From Rhynchopus euleeides (lineage: Eukaryota > Euglenozoa > Diplonemea > Diplonemida > Diplonemidae): a DNA stretch of 64,000 nt. The stretch is taken from positions 1,488,001-1,552,000 of the forward strand of contig OY723252.1 of assembly GCA_963210315.1 (NCBI GenBank), written 5' to 3'. Both the position numbers and the translations under genes were made by a program. The notes beneath the pieces were generated by a model, which saw only the letters and a list, made by a program, of their open reading frames with translations, was not told the origin of the DNA and did no database searches. Below are positions 21,008 to 30,169 of this stretch, piece after piece. The stretch's first letter is position 1. Each line of letters opens with the position of its first letter.

Positions 21008-21100
21008 CGGCGTTCGCCACGATCGCTTGCTGATGCCGCGAGGGCGGAACTACTTCTCGGTGGGGACATAGAGACCAACCCGGGCCCTGCGAAGGACCTT
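20999..21100 (+). promoter_or_regulatory. TGA-CGG readthrough context followed by a 2A-like (StopGo) motif
   Basis: ORF1 ends CAA-CAA-CAG-TGA-CGG. Twenty-seven codons later, in the same frame, comes ELLLGGDIETNPGP (21047-21088), which contains the full 2A consensus D-[VI]-E-x-N-P-G-P preceded by a leucine run. 2A peptides make ribosomes skip the last Gly-Pro bond and are known near the N-termini of some APE-type LINEs (trypanosome L1Tc and ingi, sea urchin CR1-like elements). TGA followed by CGG is a known leaky stop context in some plant RNA viruses. The expected products are ORF1, an ORF1 extension and a separate ORF2. An alternative start for ORF2 is ATG 21113 in a strong GCCACCATG context. 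Confidence 0.75.
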
Positions 21101-24100
21101 GTGGTCGCCACCATGAACGTGACCTCCCTATCTGCACACCTTGACGACGTCGTCGGGTCGATTCCCGCCCACGTGATTGGGCTGCAGGAGACGTGCCTCG
21201 CCCAGCAACAACAGGAGATGGTGTCCGGACTGCTGAAACCACGTGATGGGACGCCGCAAGAATGGAAAGCCCTGTGGGGCAAGCCACGCCCGCCGCGCCG
21301 CTCCAAACATGCGACGACCGGGAATGTTGGCTCGGGCCAGCGGGGGGGCGGAGTCGCAACGTTCGTCCGCCAGCCATGCGTTGCCCGCACCACTGCTGAC
21401 TCATGCCTTTCGACTGGTTTCAACGACTGTCGGGTGATGCATAGCATCGTCGCAACGGGGAACGGTTCGACATTCCTGCATGTGTTCGTTGTCTACGCAC
21501 ACTCAGGAAACAAGGATCGAAAAGTGGCCGCCGCGCGGGAATCGCTCCTGCATTCTGTCCTGTTTGAAGCGCAGGCCCAAATTGGAAACGCCCCCGCAGT
21601 CGTGCTCGGAGATCTGAACACAGATGCAACGCGCTCTGCGACCCTGAAGCTGGCGCTCGAGAACTCGTGGGTTGGCGCTGCGGGGTTACAAGCCACGACC
21701 GATGGAGCCAGCCCCCCAGCAACGTATACATCGTCGAGGACGACCGGAACACGCATAGACTACGTCCTACTGAACAGAGCGGCTGCTCAGAGCTTTGTTA
21801 AATGCAGCACCTTTGCAGTAGGAGGCATCCCCAACCACCGATGTGTCAGCGTGACCCTTAACTCGCTAGCTTTCTCTCAGACCACTTTCAGATACAAGAT
21901 TCCACGTGCCATACCTGCGCCTTCTAAACCCATCGCTGTGAAACTACCTGACCTCACACCCTTCTACGACAAGATGAAGCAAGAGGACGTCGACGGGGCC
22001 TGGCTGGACATCTCCAACCTCTGCGAACGCCTCCTGCTTGACACCGCCGGGGTTGGTGCGTCTGAGGCGAAGCAGTACAGTGGGCGTGGAGTGCCCAGGA
22101 AACCTGTGCGTGTACAGATGGCGTCGAAGACATCGTTCATCTCCGGCACGGTGGCATCCGAAAAAGAGTTGGGCTACGGTGCGACTATTAGGCGCCTGGA
22201 ACACTACATCGCCTCAAAGTCCAGCAAACGTGGGGGGCAAGGGTCTACCTCGGGCGAGCTGCAGAGATGCTGGAAAAACTGCCGAAACGTGCTACGACGC
22301 CTGCCTGACGACTTTGGGGTGGGGCGCGACATCATCAACTCGACACCAAGCGTTGAACAGGCGCGAACGGTACTGCACCGGGTCCAAGCACGCCTACACG
22401 AGCTGAACAAGAAGGCCTGCAAGGCGCGTCGCAAGCACTGGCACTCCACTGTCGCCCAGATGTTTTCCTCCGATCGCAAGGCACTCGTCTCCATCCTCCA
22501 GGCCAAGCCCGATGACTCCGCAGACATGGTCGAGGACAAGGAGAGCGGAAAGCTGACAGCGAACATGCCCGAGATGCTCGAGATCCTCGAGAAGGCATGG
22601 ACCCCCATCTTGCGCATGTACCCCGATGGTAGTCCTGAGCCTGGCTTTGCGCCCTTCCTCCAAGAATATGCTGACGCCATCGGCAGGCACCCTATGGCAG
22701 TCAAGAACATCAAAGGATCCGATCTCCTCGATCTCCTCTCGCGACGTAAGAAGAAATCAGCGTCTTGTGGCGTCGACGGCTGGCGGGCGGATGAAGTGAA
22801 ACGACTCCCCCTCCAGCTGCTCAACGCCTTCGCGGACTTCTTCAACCTTGTCGAGAAAACGGGCAAATGGCCGGGAGGGCTGCTCACTGCCCTGGTCACC
22901 CTCATCCCGAAGGACGACAACCCATCTCCGACCAACCTACGCCCCATTACCGTCACAAGCACCATCTACCGCTTGTGGGCGTGCCGCCGCCTGAAGGACA
23001 TCATGGTGTGGCAAGAGAAGTGGGCTCTGGACTCGCAGCACGGCTTCAGACCTGGTCACCGCACGGACGACGTCCTAATGGAGCTAACCTCGATGATCGA
23101 AGAGACCCTCCTAGACGACTCGAAGGAGCTGTTCATGCTCGCGCTCGACTTCCAAAAATGCTTTGACAGGGTCCCCCAGACTCTGACCCTGGACCTCGCG
23201 GAGCACATGGGTTTGGACAAGCGGATCCTCAGACCGCTGCGCGCGATGTACAAGAATCTGACGCGCCGGTTCAAACTACCTCTCGGAGTGGGTGAGTGCT
23301 TCGAGGTGACAAACGGCATTCTCCAAGGGTGCCCCATCTCCGTCATCCTCATCAACGCCCTCCTCTCGGTGCTTTTTCGTGCTATTGAGCGGAGGGTACC
23401 GGGCTGCATCAGCTCCTCCTTCGCTGACGATGCGACTCTGGCCTCCGAAAAGGACGAATCAACGGTGCAAGAGGCGGTAGACATCGTCGACCGTTTCTGC
23501 AACATCACCGGTATGAAGCTTAACGTGAAGAAGACCCTAGCCATGGGCATACTGAAGGGCACATCTGAATACCGTCGAAAACACCCTTACCTGAGTACCC
23601 TGCACGTTGGTGCGGACACCTTCTCTACGACCCAGTCGACAAAAATCCTCGGCGCCAAAACCTGCACCTCGGATAAACGTGTCGACCGCGGCAACGACAA
23701 GCGCCTCGACGTATACCAGCCACTCCTCTCCCGGATGCCATCCTGCCCTCTTGCGACTACACAACGCGCTGAGCTGGTTGGGAGCAACATCGTCTCCAGC
23801 GCAGTATATGGTGGGTCATACGCCCCAATATCGAAATCTGCCTTGACTCGCTTTCGGAGCCGCCTGACCACTGGCATCATTGGGATGAAACACCCCTCGC
23901 GCAGCGTAGGTGCAGTGCTCAACATCCTCCACAAGGGACACCGTACCGACCCTTCCCTTGCGCGGTCGTACCAGATTGTCAGGACCCTCCTCGACACGTG
24001 CGTGCGCATTCCCCACCTCGTACCGCGTCTGAACCGCATCGCAGGGTTATACGACGCCCACCCATCGCTCTCTCCGGCAGCGGGCCTCGGGCCAGTTGGC

Positions 24101-27100
24101 ATCGCGCTTGCAGATGGCCTCCCTGCTGCCGGGCTCTCCTGGGGGACGGACATCCTTGATATCTCCCTCGGAGACACTCGACTCCTCCCTGAAGAACGTG
24201 CCGCACGCAACCACATCGTACGCGAGCAGATGCGCATGCAAGCGTGGAAAGCGCTTGCGAGCCACCGTCCATCCTTCTCTGGCATCCAGGATGGGGTTGA
24301 CTACATCCGCACGAACAAACTCCGTCTCACCTGCAAAGACGCGCCCCTAACGCGTGCACTCACGGTGACCCTCGCTGGCGGTGTCTTCTTTGCAGCGAGA
24401 TGGGGGCGCAACAAAGCGTATGCGTCCCGTGGTGAAAGAGCGGGGTCAGAGGATACCTTCAGCACGTCTTCTGCGATGGACACGGACGACAGCGACGAGG
24501 CCGTTGAGGAGGAAGAGGCCGAAGAATCCGAAGACCTTGATGATGATGATCTAGGGTCAGACATCGGCTCCGAGGATGGCGATTTTGTCTGGGACATCGT
24601 ATCACATGCCTCGTTGGACGAAGCAGACGACCGCCTGCCAGTGAAATGCGTACACTGCTCCGGTGACGTCGATGACACGCCGGACCACCTCTGGTGGGGA
24701 TGCAGCGCCTTCGAAGAGATCAGATCCCTCCCGCAGTATGCTGCCCTGGTAGAGGCGGATAGGTCAGGATGGCCTCGCTGCCTTTCCCGGTATGGCGTAG
24801 TCCCGCTAGATTGCACGGTCGACGTGGAGACCCTCCACAAGATGATGGGTACAATCGTGCTGAGACGGTGGGAGCTAGAGGCGAAGAGACGCGACGCTGC
24901 CCCCCTGATACACCCCTGGGTGGAAGCACTGGACCACACCGCCGCCCAACACGTGTTCGACTTCTCACGGGTCCCAGAGAAACCTAGCGCGCGTCTATGG
25001 CAATACTCTTGTGAGATAATGCGCGGGATGCACGCCTGGCTGGCGGCCCTGCAGTGGACCTCACGGGGTGAGGTTTCGAACGTAGAGCTTGCCCTAGACT
25101 TTGAGGTGTTCACTGGGCTAGACGTCACACCCTCAGCCACCTCCAAGAACACTGACGATGTACATGCGCTCCTTACTCGCGGGCACCTCATGGGCACCCT
25201 CCTGTCTCACTACATCGACCTATGCGATCAGCTGTGCCTCCCGCGTCCTATCCCCGCAGGACACGCCGAACGTGTAAACTGCCTGCGTTCCCTTGGGGCC
25301 CCGGACTCTTGGGGCGGGCTTGACATGCGTCCCCACTTTGCAGGAGGAGAAGAAACTGTGCACGTCCTCGAAGACAGTGCCAAGAGAGCCGCCTTCGACT
25401 CCCGCCGCGACGGAGTGAATTGGGGCATGGGCACCTTCCCCAACTACGACGGGATCCCCCGCCTCGAACGGGCCGAGGCATGGGATGCAGCGCCCCCACC
25501 ACCTGTGCGTAGCGCAATCCCCGTACGGGTCCCCGCCGACCTGGCTAATCCGGACTTGCCAGCTCCCGTCTGCCAGGCACATTCTAAAGCCAGGTGCGCT
25601 GGGTGCAACGGTGCGAAACGCAACTACAAACCTCACATAGAGGCGTGTTGCCGGGCGCACCACAACGAGGACGATGGTCTGGAAGTGCGATGCTGCACTG
25701 AGCACAGCATGACACGCTGCGGAACCTGCACGACGGCTGACAAATGCTGCTCAGCGGGTCACCACGAGCTCGCCCTAGATTCCGACATGGAGGAGGACAG
25801 CGACGACGACAGCGACAGCACACCGCCCGACCCAGGCGCGAGCGACTGGTCTGCCTGCAGCGATAGGGCAGCTGAAACAGATGATGACGTCAACGACACC
25901 GACTCGGGCGACGCGGGCGACGCGCCCCCCGGGGATGACCCTGGGTCCCGCGAAGACGACATGGCCGAGGAGTGTGCTGTTGCAGCATACGAAGATGCGA
26001 CTGGTTCTTCCCCCCCACTGCTCAAGAGGCGGATGGGCTCTTATCTCGACTCCCCGGAGTCCCCACTCCCTCCCCCACATACCGTGTGTGCTGATGGAAT
26101 AACGGAGTGGCCCAGCAGGCTCCCCTCGGATCCGCTGGACCATGAACCCTGTATTCGGGAACTCGAGAAATGTCTGGATGCCACTGAGGACCTCGATTCT
26201 TCAGAGCCTCCACCCCACTCCCCACCCTCCGTGTGTGATGATGGGGCCGTCAGCGAACTAGACGCCCCGACGCTTAAGAGACGCTTAGGGGCCACTGAGT
26301 ACCTTGATCTCTCCGCCTCAACCCCCCCCTCCCCACTCTCTGTGTGTGATGATGGTACCCCCCCAACGCTCAAGAGACGCCTGGGCGCTACTGTGAATCT
26401 TGATTTCTCTGAATCCCCGCCCCCTTCCCCGCCTTCCGTGTGTGACACTGCAACGACCAGCTGTCCCGATGGATCTCCTCCCAGTCCATCAGATCCCGGT
26501 CTCGATGACCCATCGCTTAAAAGGCGCCTGGGTGGGCAGGTGGACCTTGACTCTGACGAAAAGTCTCTATCTTCCTCCCTGCTTGACGTGTGTGCTGAAA
26601 TGGCTGCAAGTCCTGGTGAACCCCCTGAGGGCGCGTCAGCTCAGGTCACTCCCCCCTCGCTGAAGAGATGTCTCGGCGCTACCGAGGACCTCGATTCCTC
26701 CGTCTCCCCACCCCCCTCCCCGCTCTCCGTGTGTGATAGTGCCGGCCGGCCTAACGGGTCTGCTTCAAGCCTGCCTGACTTTGAGCCTGACGTCCCAGAG
26801 CTCGAGGGACAACTGTGTGCTACCGAGGACCTCGCTTCCTCGGAACCCCCATTCCCTTCCACGCCTCTCGGAAGCGATGATGGAACAAACAACGGACTCG
26901 CTAGGTCCCTTTCAGGTCCGTCGGATCTCGACCCCGATGACCCGGCGCTCAAACGACGCCTGGGTGAGCATGTGGATCTTGATTCGGACGAGAGGTCTAT
27001 GTCTCCCTCCCTACCTGACGTGTGTGCTGATGTGGCTGCGAGGCCTGATGAACTCCCTGGGGGTGCGTCAGCTCCTCAGGTCACTCCCCCTTCGCTGAAG

Positions 27101-28981
27101 AGACGTCTCGGCGCTACCGAGGACCTCGATTCCTCCGATTCCCCGCCCCCCTCCCCGCTCTCCGTGTGTGATGATGTCGGACGGCCTAGCGGGTCTGCTT
27201 CAAGCCTGCCTGATTTTGAACCTGACGTCCCAGCGCTTAAGGGACAACTGTGTGCCACCGAGGAACTCGCTTCCTCCGATTCCCCGCCCCCCTCCCCGCT
27301 CTCCGTGTGTGATGGGACCGGCCGGTCGAGTGGATCTGATTCAAACCTGCCTGACTTTGAACCTGATGTCCCAGCGCTCGAGGAACATCTCTATACTACT
27401 AAGGACCTCGCTTCCTCCGAACCCCCATTCCCTTCCTCGCCTTGCGTAAGCGACGACGGGACCAACAGCGGGCTAGATATGTCCCTTTTAGGTCCGTCAG
27501 ATCTCGACCCCGATGACCCGGCGCTCAAACGACGCCTGGGTGAGCATGTGGATCTCGATTCGGACGAGAAGTCTGTATCTCCCTCCCTGCTTGACGTGTG
27601 TGCTGATGTGGCTGCAAGGCATGATGAACTCCCTGGGGGTGCGTCAGCTCCTCAGATCACTCTCCCTCCGCTGAAGAGATGTCTCGGCGCTACCGAGGAC
27701 CTCGACTCCTCCGATTCCCCACCCCCCTCCCCGCTCTCCGTGTGTGATAGTGCCGGCCGGCCGAGCGGATCTGCTCCAAGCCTGCCTGACTTTGAACCTG
27801 ACGTCCCAGCGCTTGAGGGACAACTGTGTGCTACCGAGGACCTCGCTTCCTCGGAACCCCCATTCCCTTCCACGCCTTCCGTATGCGATGGGACCAACAG
27901 CGAGCCCCACGGGCCCCTTTCAGGTCCGTCAGATATCGGCCTAGATGCCCCGGCGCTCAAACGACGCCTGGGTGAGCATGTGGATCTTGCCTCGGACGAG
28001 AAATCTCTATCTTCCTCCCTGCTTGACGTGTATGCTGAAGTGGCTGCAAGTCCTGGTGAACCCCCTGAGGGCGCGTCAGCTCAGGTCACTTCCCCTTCAC
28101 TGAAGAGATGTCTCGGCGATACCGAGGACCTCGATTCCTCCGATTCCCCACCCCCCTCCCCGCTCTACGTGTGTGCTAGTGCCGGCCAACCTTACAGGTC
28201 TGCTTCAAGCCTGCCTGACTTTGAGCCTGACGTCCCAGCGCTTGAGGGACAACTGTGTGCTACCGAGGACCTCGCTTCCTCCGAGCCCCCTTCCCCCTCC
28301 CCACCCTCCGTGTGTGACGATGAAACAAACAGCTGGCTCGACGGGTCTCCGACAGGTCCGTCAGATCCCGGCCTTGATTATCTGACGCTCAAACGGCGCC
28401 TGGTTGACCATGTAGATCTCGACTCTGATGAGAAGTCCATGTCTTCCGGCCTGTCTGACCAAGACCGTGTTGTGGACGAGCTTCAAACTCTTAAAAGAAA
28501 CAGTAGTGCCCTTGACGCAGTGACATCCCCTGCGCCTGGAAAACGACTCCCCCTCCCCGAGGTTCTGCCTCGCCATCAGATCACGTGTCAACTGCTCCCT
28601 CGTCTTATCAAGGTAGCGGAAGACCTCATCACAAAACAACGCTTGACTATGGCGGACAGAACCCCTCGGAGCTGCAAACCGTGTGTTCATCAAATTAAGC
28701 GAAGATGCGACGGCAACCCTGTCGCTGCCTGGCTCTCCACACGCCGAGTGCCAAAGAAAACTGTGTCGGCTAAGAGGCCTTGGAGACCGCGCCCTTCGCG
28801 CGGCCGCCAAGCCCCAAAGCTCTGCCCTAAAAGCAAAAACATATACGTCTCTTCCCTTTCTTTCTTTCTGAAGGCCGCCGTCGTATCCCGGCTCACAACC
28901 GGGCTACAGGCGCAGAGTGCCTCGTTCAGACCTCCTTTTCCTTTACCGAGGAGGCGATCACGCCCTAGCGGCGTGACATAG
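21008..28981 (+). CDS. LINE ORF2: 2A-like motif, APE endonuclease, reverse transcriptase, Cys/His clusters, acidic repeat tail
   Basis: Numbering from codon 21101, the order is as follows. The APE-type endonuclease spans about 1-265 (MNVTSL, GLQETC, VVLGDLNTD near 168, RIDYVLLN near 219, NHR near 245). Reverse transcriptase spans about 590-900 (TLIPKDDNPSPTNLRPIT, QHGFRPGHRTDD, LDFQKCFDRVP, GILQGCPIS, catalytic FADD at 774-777). An acidic block lies near 1125-1160. A zinc knuckle C1183-x2-C-x9-H-x4-C (HLWWGC) follows, then a second Cys/His-rich cluster near 1493-1553 and the tandem-repeat tail from about 1625. No RNase H motif was seen. The protein would nick target DNA and copy element RNA. 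The full frame (over 2600 codons) is about twice the usual LINE ORF2 size because of the tail. The start depends on the 2A motif or on ATG 21113. Confidence 0.92.
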   Translation, partial: RRSPRSLADAARAELLLGGDIETNPGPAKDLVVATMNVTSLSAHLDDVVGSIPAHVIGLQETCLAQQQQEMVSGLLKPRDGTPQEWKALWGKPRPPRRSKHATTGNVGSGQRGGGVATFVRQPCVARTTADSCLSTGFNDCRVMHSIVATGNGSTFLHVFVVYAHSGNKDRKVAAARESLLHSVLFEAQAQIGNAPAVVLGDLNTDATRSATLKLALENSWVGAAGLQATTDGASPPATYTSSRTTGTRIDYVLLNRAAAQSFVKCSTFAVGGIPNHRCVSVTLNSLAFSQTTFRYKIPRAIPAPSKPIAVKLPDLTPFYDKMKQEDVDGAWLDISNLCERLLLDTAGVGASEAKQYSGRGVPRKPVRVQMASKTSFISGTVASEKELGYGATIRRLEHYIASKSSKRGGQGSTSGELQRCWKNCRNVLRRLPDDFGVGRDIINSTPSVEQARTVLHRVQARLHELNKKACKARRKHWHSTVAQMFSSDRKALVSILQAKPDDSADMVEDKESGKLTANMPEMLEILEKAWTPILRMYPDGSPEPGFAPFLQEYADAIGRHPMAVKNIKGSDLLDLLSRRKKKSASCGVDGWRADEVKRLPLQLLNAFADFFNLVEKTGKWPGGLLTALVTLIPKDDNPSPTNLRPITVTSTIYRLWACRRLKDIMVWQEKWALDSQHGFRPGHRTDDVLMELTSMIEETLLDDSKELFMLALDFQKCFDRVPQTLTLDLAEHMGLDKRILRPLRAMYKNLTRRFKLPLGVGECFEVTNGILQGCPISVILINALLSVLFRAIERRVPGCISSSFADDATLASEKDESTVQEAVDIVDRFCNITGMKLNVKKTLAMGILKGTSEYRRKHPYLSTLHVGADTFSTTQSTKILGAKTCTSDKRVDRGNDKRLDVYQPLLSRMPSCPLATTQRAELVGSNIVSSAVYGGSYAPISKSALTRFRSRLTTGIIGMKHPSRSVGAVLNILHKGHRTDPSLARSYQIVRTLLDTCVRIPHLVPRLNRIAGLYDAHPSLSPAAGLGPVGIALADGLPAAGLSWGTDILDISLGDTRLLPEERAARNHIVREQMRMQAWKALASHRPSFSGIQDGVDYIRTNKLRLTCKDAPLTRALTVTLAGGVFFAARWGRNKAYASRGERAGSEDTFSTSSAMDTDDSDEAVEEEEAEESEDLDDDDLGSDIGSEDGDFVWDIVSHASLDEADDRLPVKCVHCSGDVDDTPDHLWWGCSAFEEIRSLPQYAALVEADRSGWPRCLSRYGVVPLDCTVDVETLHKMMGTIVLRRWELEAKRRDAAPLIHPWVEALDHTAAQHVFDFSRVPEKPSARLWQYSCEIMRGMHAWLAALQWTSRGEVSNVELALDFEVFTGLDVTPSATSKNTDDVHALLTRGHLMGTLLSHYIDLCDQLCLPRPIPAGHAERVNCLRSLGAPDSWGGLDMRPHFAGGEETVHVLEDSAKRAAFDSRRDGVNWGMGTFPNYDGIPRLERAEAWDAAPPPPVRSAIPVRVPADLANPDLPAPVCQAHSKARCAGCNGAKRNYKPHIEACCRAHHNEDDGLEVRCCTEHSMTRCGTCTTADKCCSAGHHELALDSDMEEDSDDDSDSTPPDPGASDWSACSDRAAETDDDVNDTDSGDAGDAPPGDDPGSREDDMAEECAVAAYEDATGSSPPLLKRRMGSYLDSPESPLPPPHTVCADGITEWPSRLPSDPLDHEPCIRELEKCLDATEDLDSSEPPPHSPPSVCDDGAVSELDAPTLKRRLGATEYLDLSASTPPSPLSVCDDGTPPTLKRRLGATVNLDFSESPPPSPPSVCDTATTSCPDGSPPSPSDPGLDDPSLKRRLGGQVDLDSDEKSLSSSLLDVCAEMAASPGEPPEGASAQVTPPSLKRCLGATEDLDSSVSPPPSPLSVCDSAGRPNGSASSLPDFEPDVPELEGQLCATEDLASSEPPFPSTPLGSDDGTNNGLARSLSGPSDLDPDDPALKRRLGEHVDLDSDERSMSPSLPDVCADVAARPDELPGGASAPQVTPPSLKRRLGATEDLDSSDSPPPSPLSVCDDVGRPSGSASSLPDFEPDVPALKGQLCATEELASSDSPPPSPLSVCDGTGRSSGSDSNLPDFEPDVPALEEHLYTTKDLASSEPPFPSSPCVSDDGTNSGLDMSLLGPSDLDPDDPALKRRLGEHVDLDSDEKSVSPSLLDVCADVAARHDELPGGASAPQITLPPLKRCLGATEDLDSSDSPPPSPLSVCDSAGRPSGSAPSLPDFEPDVPALEGQLCATEDLASSEPPFPSTPSVCDGTNSEPHGPLSGPSDIGLDAPALKRRLGEHVDLASDEKSLSSSLLDVYAEVAASPGEPPEGASAQVTSPSLKRCLGDTEDLDSSDSPPPSPLYVCASAGQPYRSASSLPDFEPDVPALEGQLCATEDLASSEPPSPSPPSVCDDETNSWLDGSPTGPSDPGLDYLTLKRRLVDHVDLDSDEKSMSSGLSDQDRVVDELQTLKRNSSALDAVTSPAPGKRLPLPEVLPRHQITCQLLPRLIKVAEDLITKQRLTMADRTPRSCKPCVHQIKRRCDGNPVAAWLSTRRVPKKTVSAKRPWRPRPSRGRQAPKLCPKSKNIYVSSLSFFLKAAVVSRLTTGLQAQSASFRPPFPLPRRRSRPSGVT
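25970..28470 (+). repeat. Tandem repeats encoding an acidic Pro/Ser-rich tail
   Basis: Units of about 35-45 codons follow the plan LKRRLG-x3-DLDSS-x-SPPPSPLSVCD plus a spacer. They group into longer cycles of roughly 150 codons with alternating spacers: GEHVDLDSDEKS...LLDVCA, LPDFEPDVPALEGQLCATED, and GPSDLDPDDPALKRRLG. Each unit keeps one Cys after SV and one basic LKRR cluster. Similarity is high at DNA level, so expansion was recent. A basic C-terminal segment (RRCDGNP, RPWRPRPSRGRQ) follows. Confidence 0.85.
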
Positions 28982-29126
28982 GTTAATATACAGGACAGCG
29001 GGTACGGTTCCCTCGCCGAGGCGCGGTGCCGGCACGCTAATCCAACTTTAATAATAATAGGGTTTTTGTGATTTTTTGTGATTTTTTTTGACCAGAAAAA
29101 ATTTCGACTGGCCCGACAGCCCCAGT

Positions 29127-29692
29127 GGTGGGCGTGTTCCAGCTGGTGGTCGCCGGTAGATTTCGAATAAAAGTTACACCCCTCCCCCCCCCGCCCTGTT
29201 GTTTTTGTCCAAAACAAGCTGATGATGATTCTCGTTTCACAGCGAAAAAGAGCCAGTGGTGGTGGGTATACGGCGCGTGAATGTGTTTTTAAGACAGCAC
29301 CACCAAAACCCCTTCGCACCGAGGGGCTCCATACCCCCCCCCCCCCTCACCCCTTTCCGCAGGGGCCACAGCACAATACCGTGCTGACGGCCAAACGACC
29401 CAAAATCTCCCATTTTCATGGCTTGTTTCCTACGAGGCGTACCTTGCTTCTTCACAGTCTACGAGATTGCCTGTGTATGGTTTGCTGAACCAAGTTCAGG
29501 CGCTGGGTGCACTCCGCACTTCATCAGAAGGAGGGTCTTCCGTGGGGTTGTGGCGCTGCGTGCGTTCATTCCGCCTCCTCTCTTGTGTGTTATCACAGAT
29601 TGCCTCCTCTCTCTTTCTCCCTCTCTCTCCTCCTTCTCTTGCCCCAACAAACAACAAAATTCACTAAACACGGAGTGTTTAGTGTTTGTGTG
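29127..29692. other. Spacer with low-complexity runs
   Basis: C-runs near 29180 and 29337, plus a CTCTCTCCCTCTCTC tract near 29610-29640. No gene was recognised. Confidence 0.4.
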
Positions 29693-29758
29693 CACACGAT
29701 GCAGGAGTCGGCAGTCGGCGTGCCTTCCGACTAGTCGGTGCCGACTGCTGCGTCGTGT
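29693..29758. repeat. Stem-loop with nested stems
   Basis: CACACGATGCAGGAGTCGGC pairs with GCCGACTGCTGCGTCGTGTG (two mismatches), and an inner AGTCGGC..GCCGACT stem is also possible. It lies in pyrimidine-rich non-coding DNA. A small folded RNA is possible but nothing identifies it. Confidence 0.5.
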
Positions 29759-29838
29759 GGATCCTTCAACCTCTCTCTCCGGTTTTCCCCACTCCCCTTT
29801 TTCTTCGTTTTACTTGTTCTTCCAAGCATCGGATACTA

Positions 29839-30167
29839 CCGTATACGTAAATATTTTGGAACGTAAATATTATGGAACGTAAATATTTTGGAACGCTGGT
29901 GGGTTGGCGTTCCAGATTTTTTTCGTTCCATAATATTTACAGGGCTTTCTGCGACTCGGGGACTTGGACCAGGTGATCGGACGGCATACAGAGTCCCTGA
30001 CGGGACCTACTCGTGCACTTTTCGTGCGATTCCTGAGGCAAGCCATCCTCACCACTGAGTCCCCAACTGGCCCTGTAAATATTTTGGAACGTAAATATTA
30101 TGGAACGGATCGGGCAAAAATGGGCCCGTTCCATAATATTTACGTTCCATAATATTTACGTATACGG
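29839..30167. mobile_element. TA-flanked MITE, copy 1
   Basis: Ends CCGTATACGTAAATATT and the exact reverse complement, with TA on both sides (29837-29838 and 30168-30169), as expected for Tc1/mariner-type insertion. Subterminal GTTCCATAATATTTACGTTC units repeat in both orientations. The internal 130 bases (GACTCGGGGACTTGGACCAG onward) are nearly identical in copy 2 at 50641-50985. No coding capacity. Confidence 0.88.
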
Positions 30168-30169
30168 TA

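Larger units (their letters stand above)
20222..29062 (+). mobile_element. Large LINE with ORF1, 2A-like motif, EN, RT and repeat tail
   Basis: One reading frame carries ORF1 (to TGA at 21005-21007), then directly a 2A-like motif, APE endonuclease, reverse transcriptase and a very long C-terminal region ending at TAG 28979-28981. A short 3' UTR follows, ending GCTAATCCAACTTTAATAAT. Both flanks are T-rich (TTTTTTGTG) repeats, suggesting insertion into such repeats. The frame is intact apart from the single TGA, which may be functional, so the copy looks young. The exact 5' boundary is uncertain because the T-rich tract runs directly into coding-like sequence. Confidence 0.85.
18793..29126. mobile_element. 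10.3 kb interval bounded by ~55 bp inverted repeats
   Basis: The left end GGGGCTGTCGGGCCAGTCGA plus AATTTTCTGG and a GGTCAAAAAAAATC stretch (18793-18850) is matched, reverse-complemented, by 29063-29126. Inside each end, and at 18840-18915, 19450-19495, 19944-20045 and 20122-20222, lie T-rich subterminal motifs (GATTTTTTGTG, GATTTTTTGCG) in both orientations. The interior is filled mainly by a LINE (about 20222-29062) on the plus strand. The simplest reading is a non-autonomous TIR element that received a LINE. No clear target-site duplication is seen outside the termini. Confidence 0.65.
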
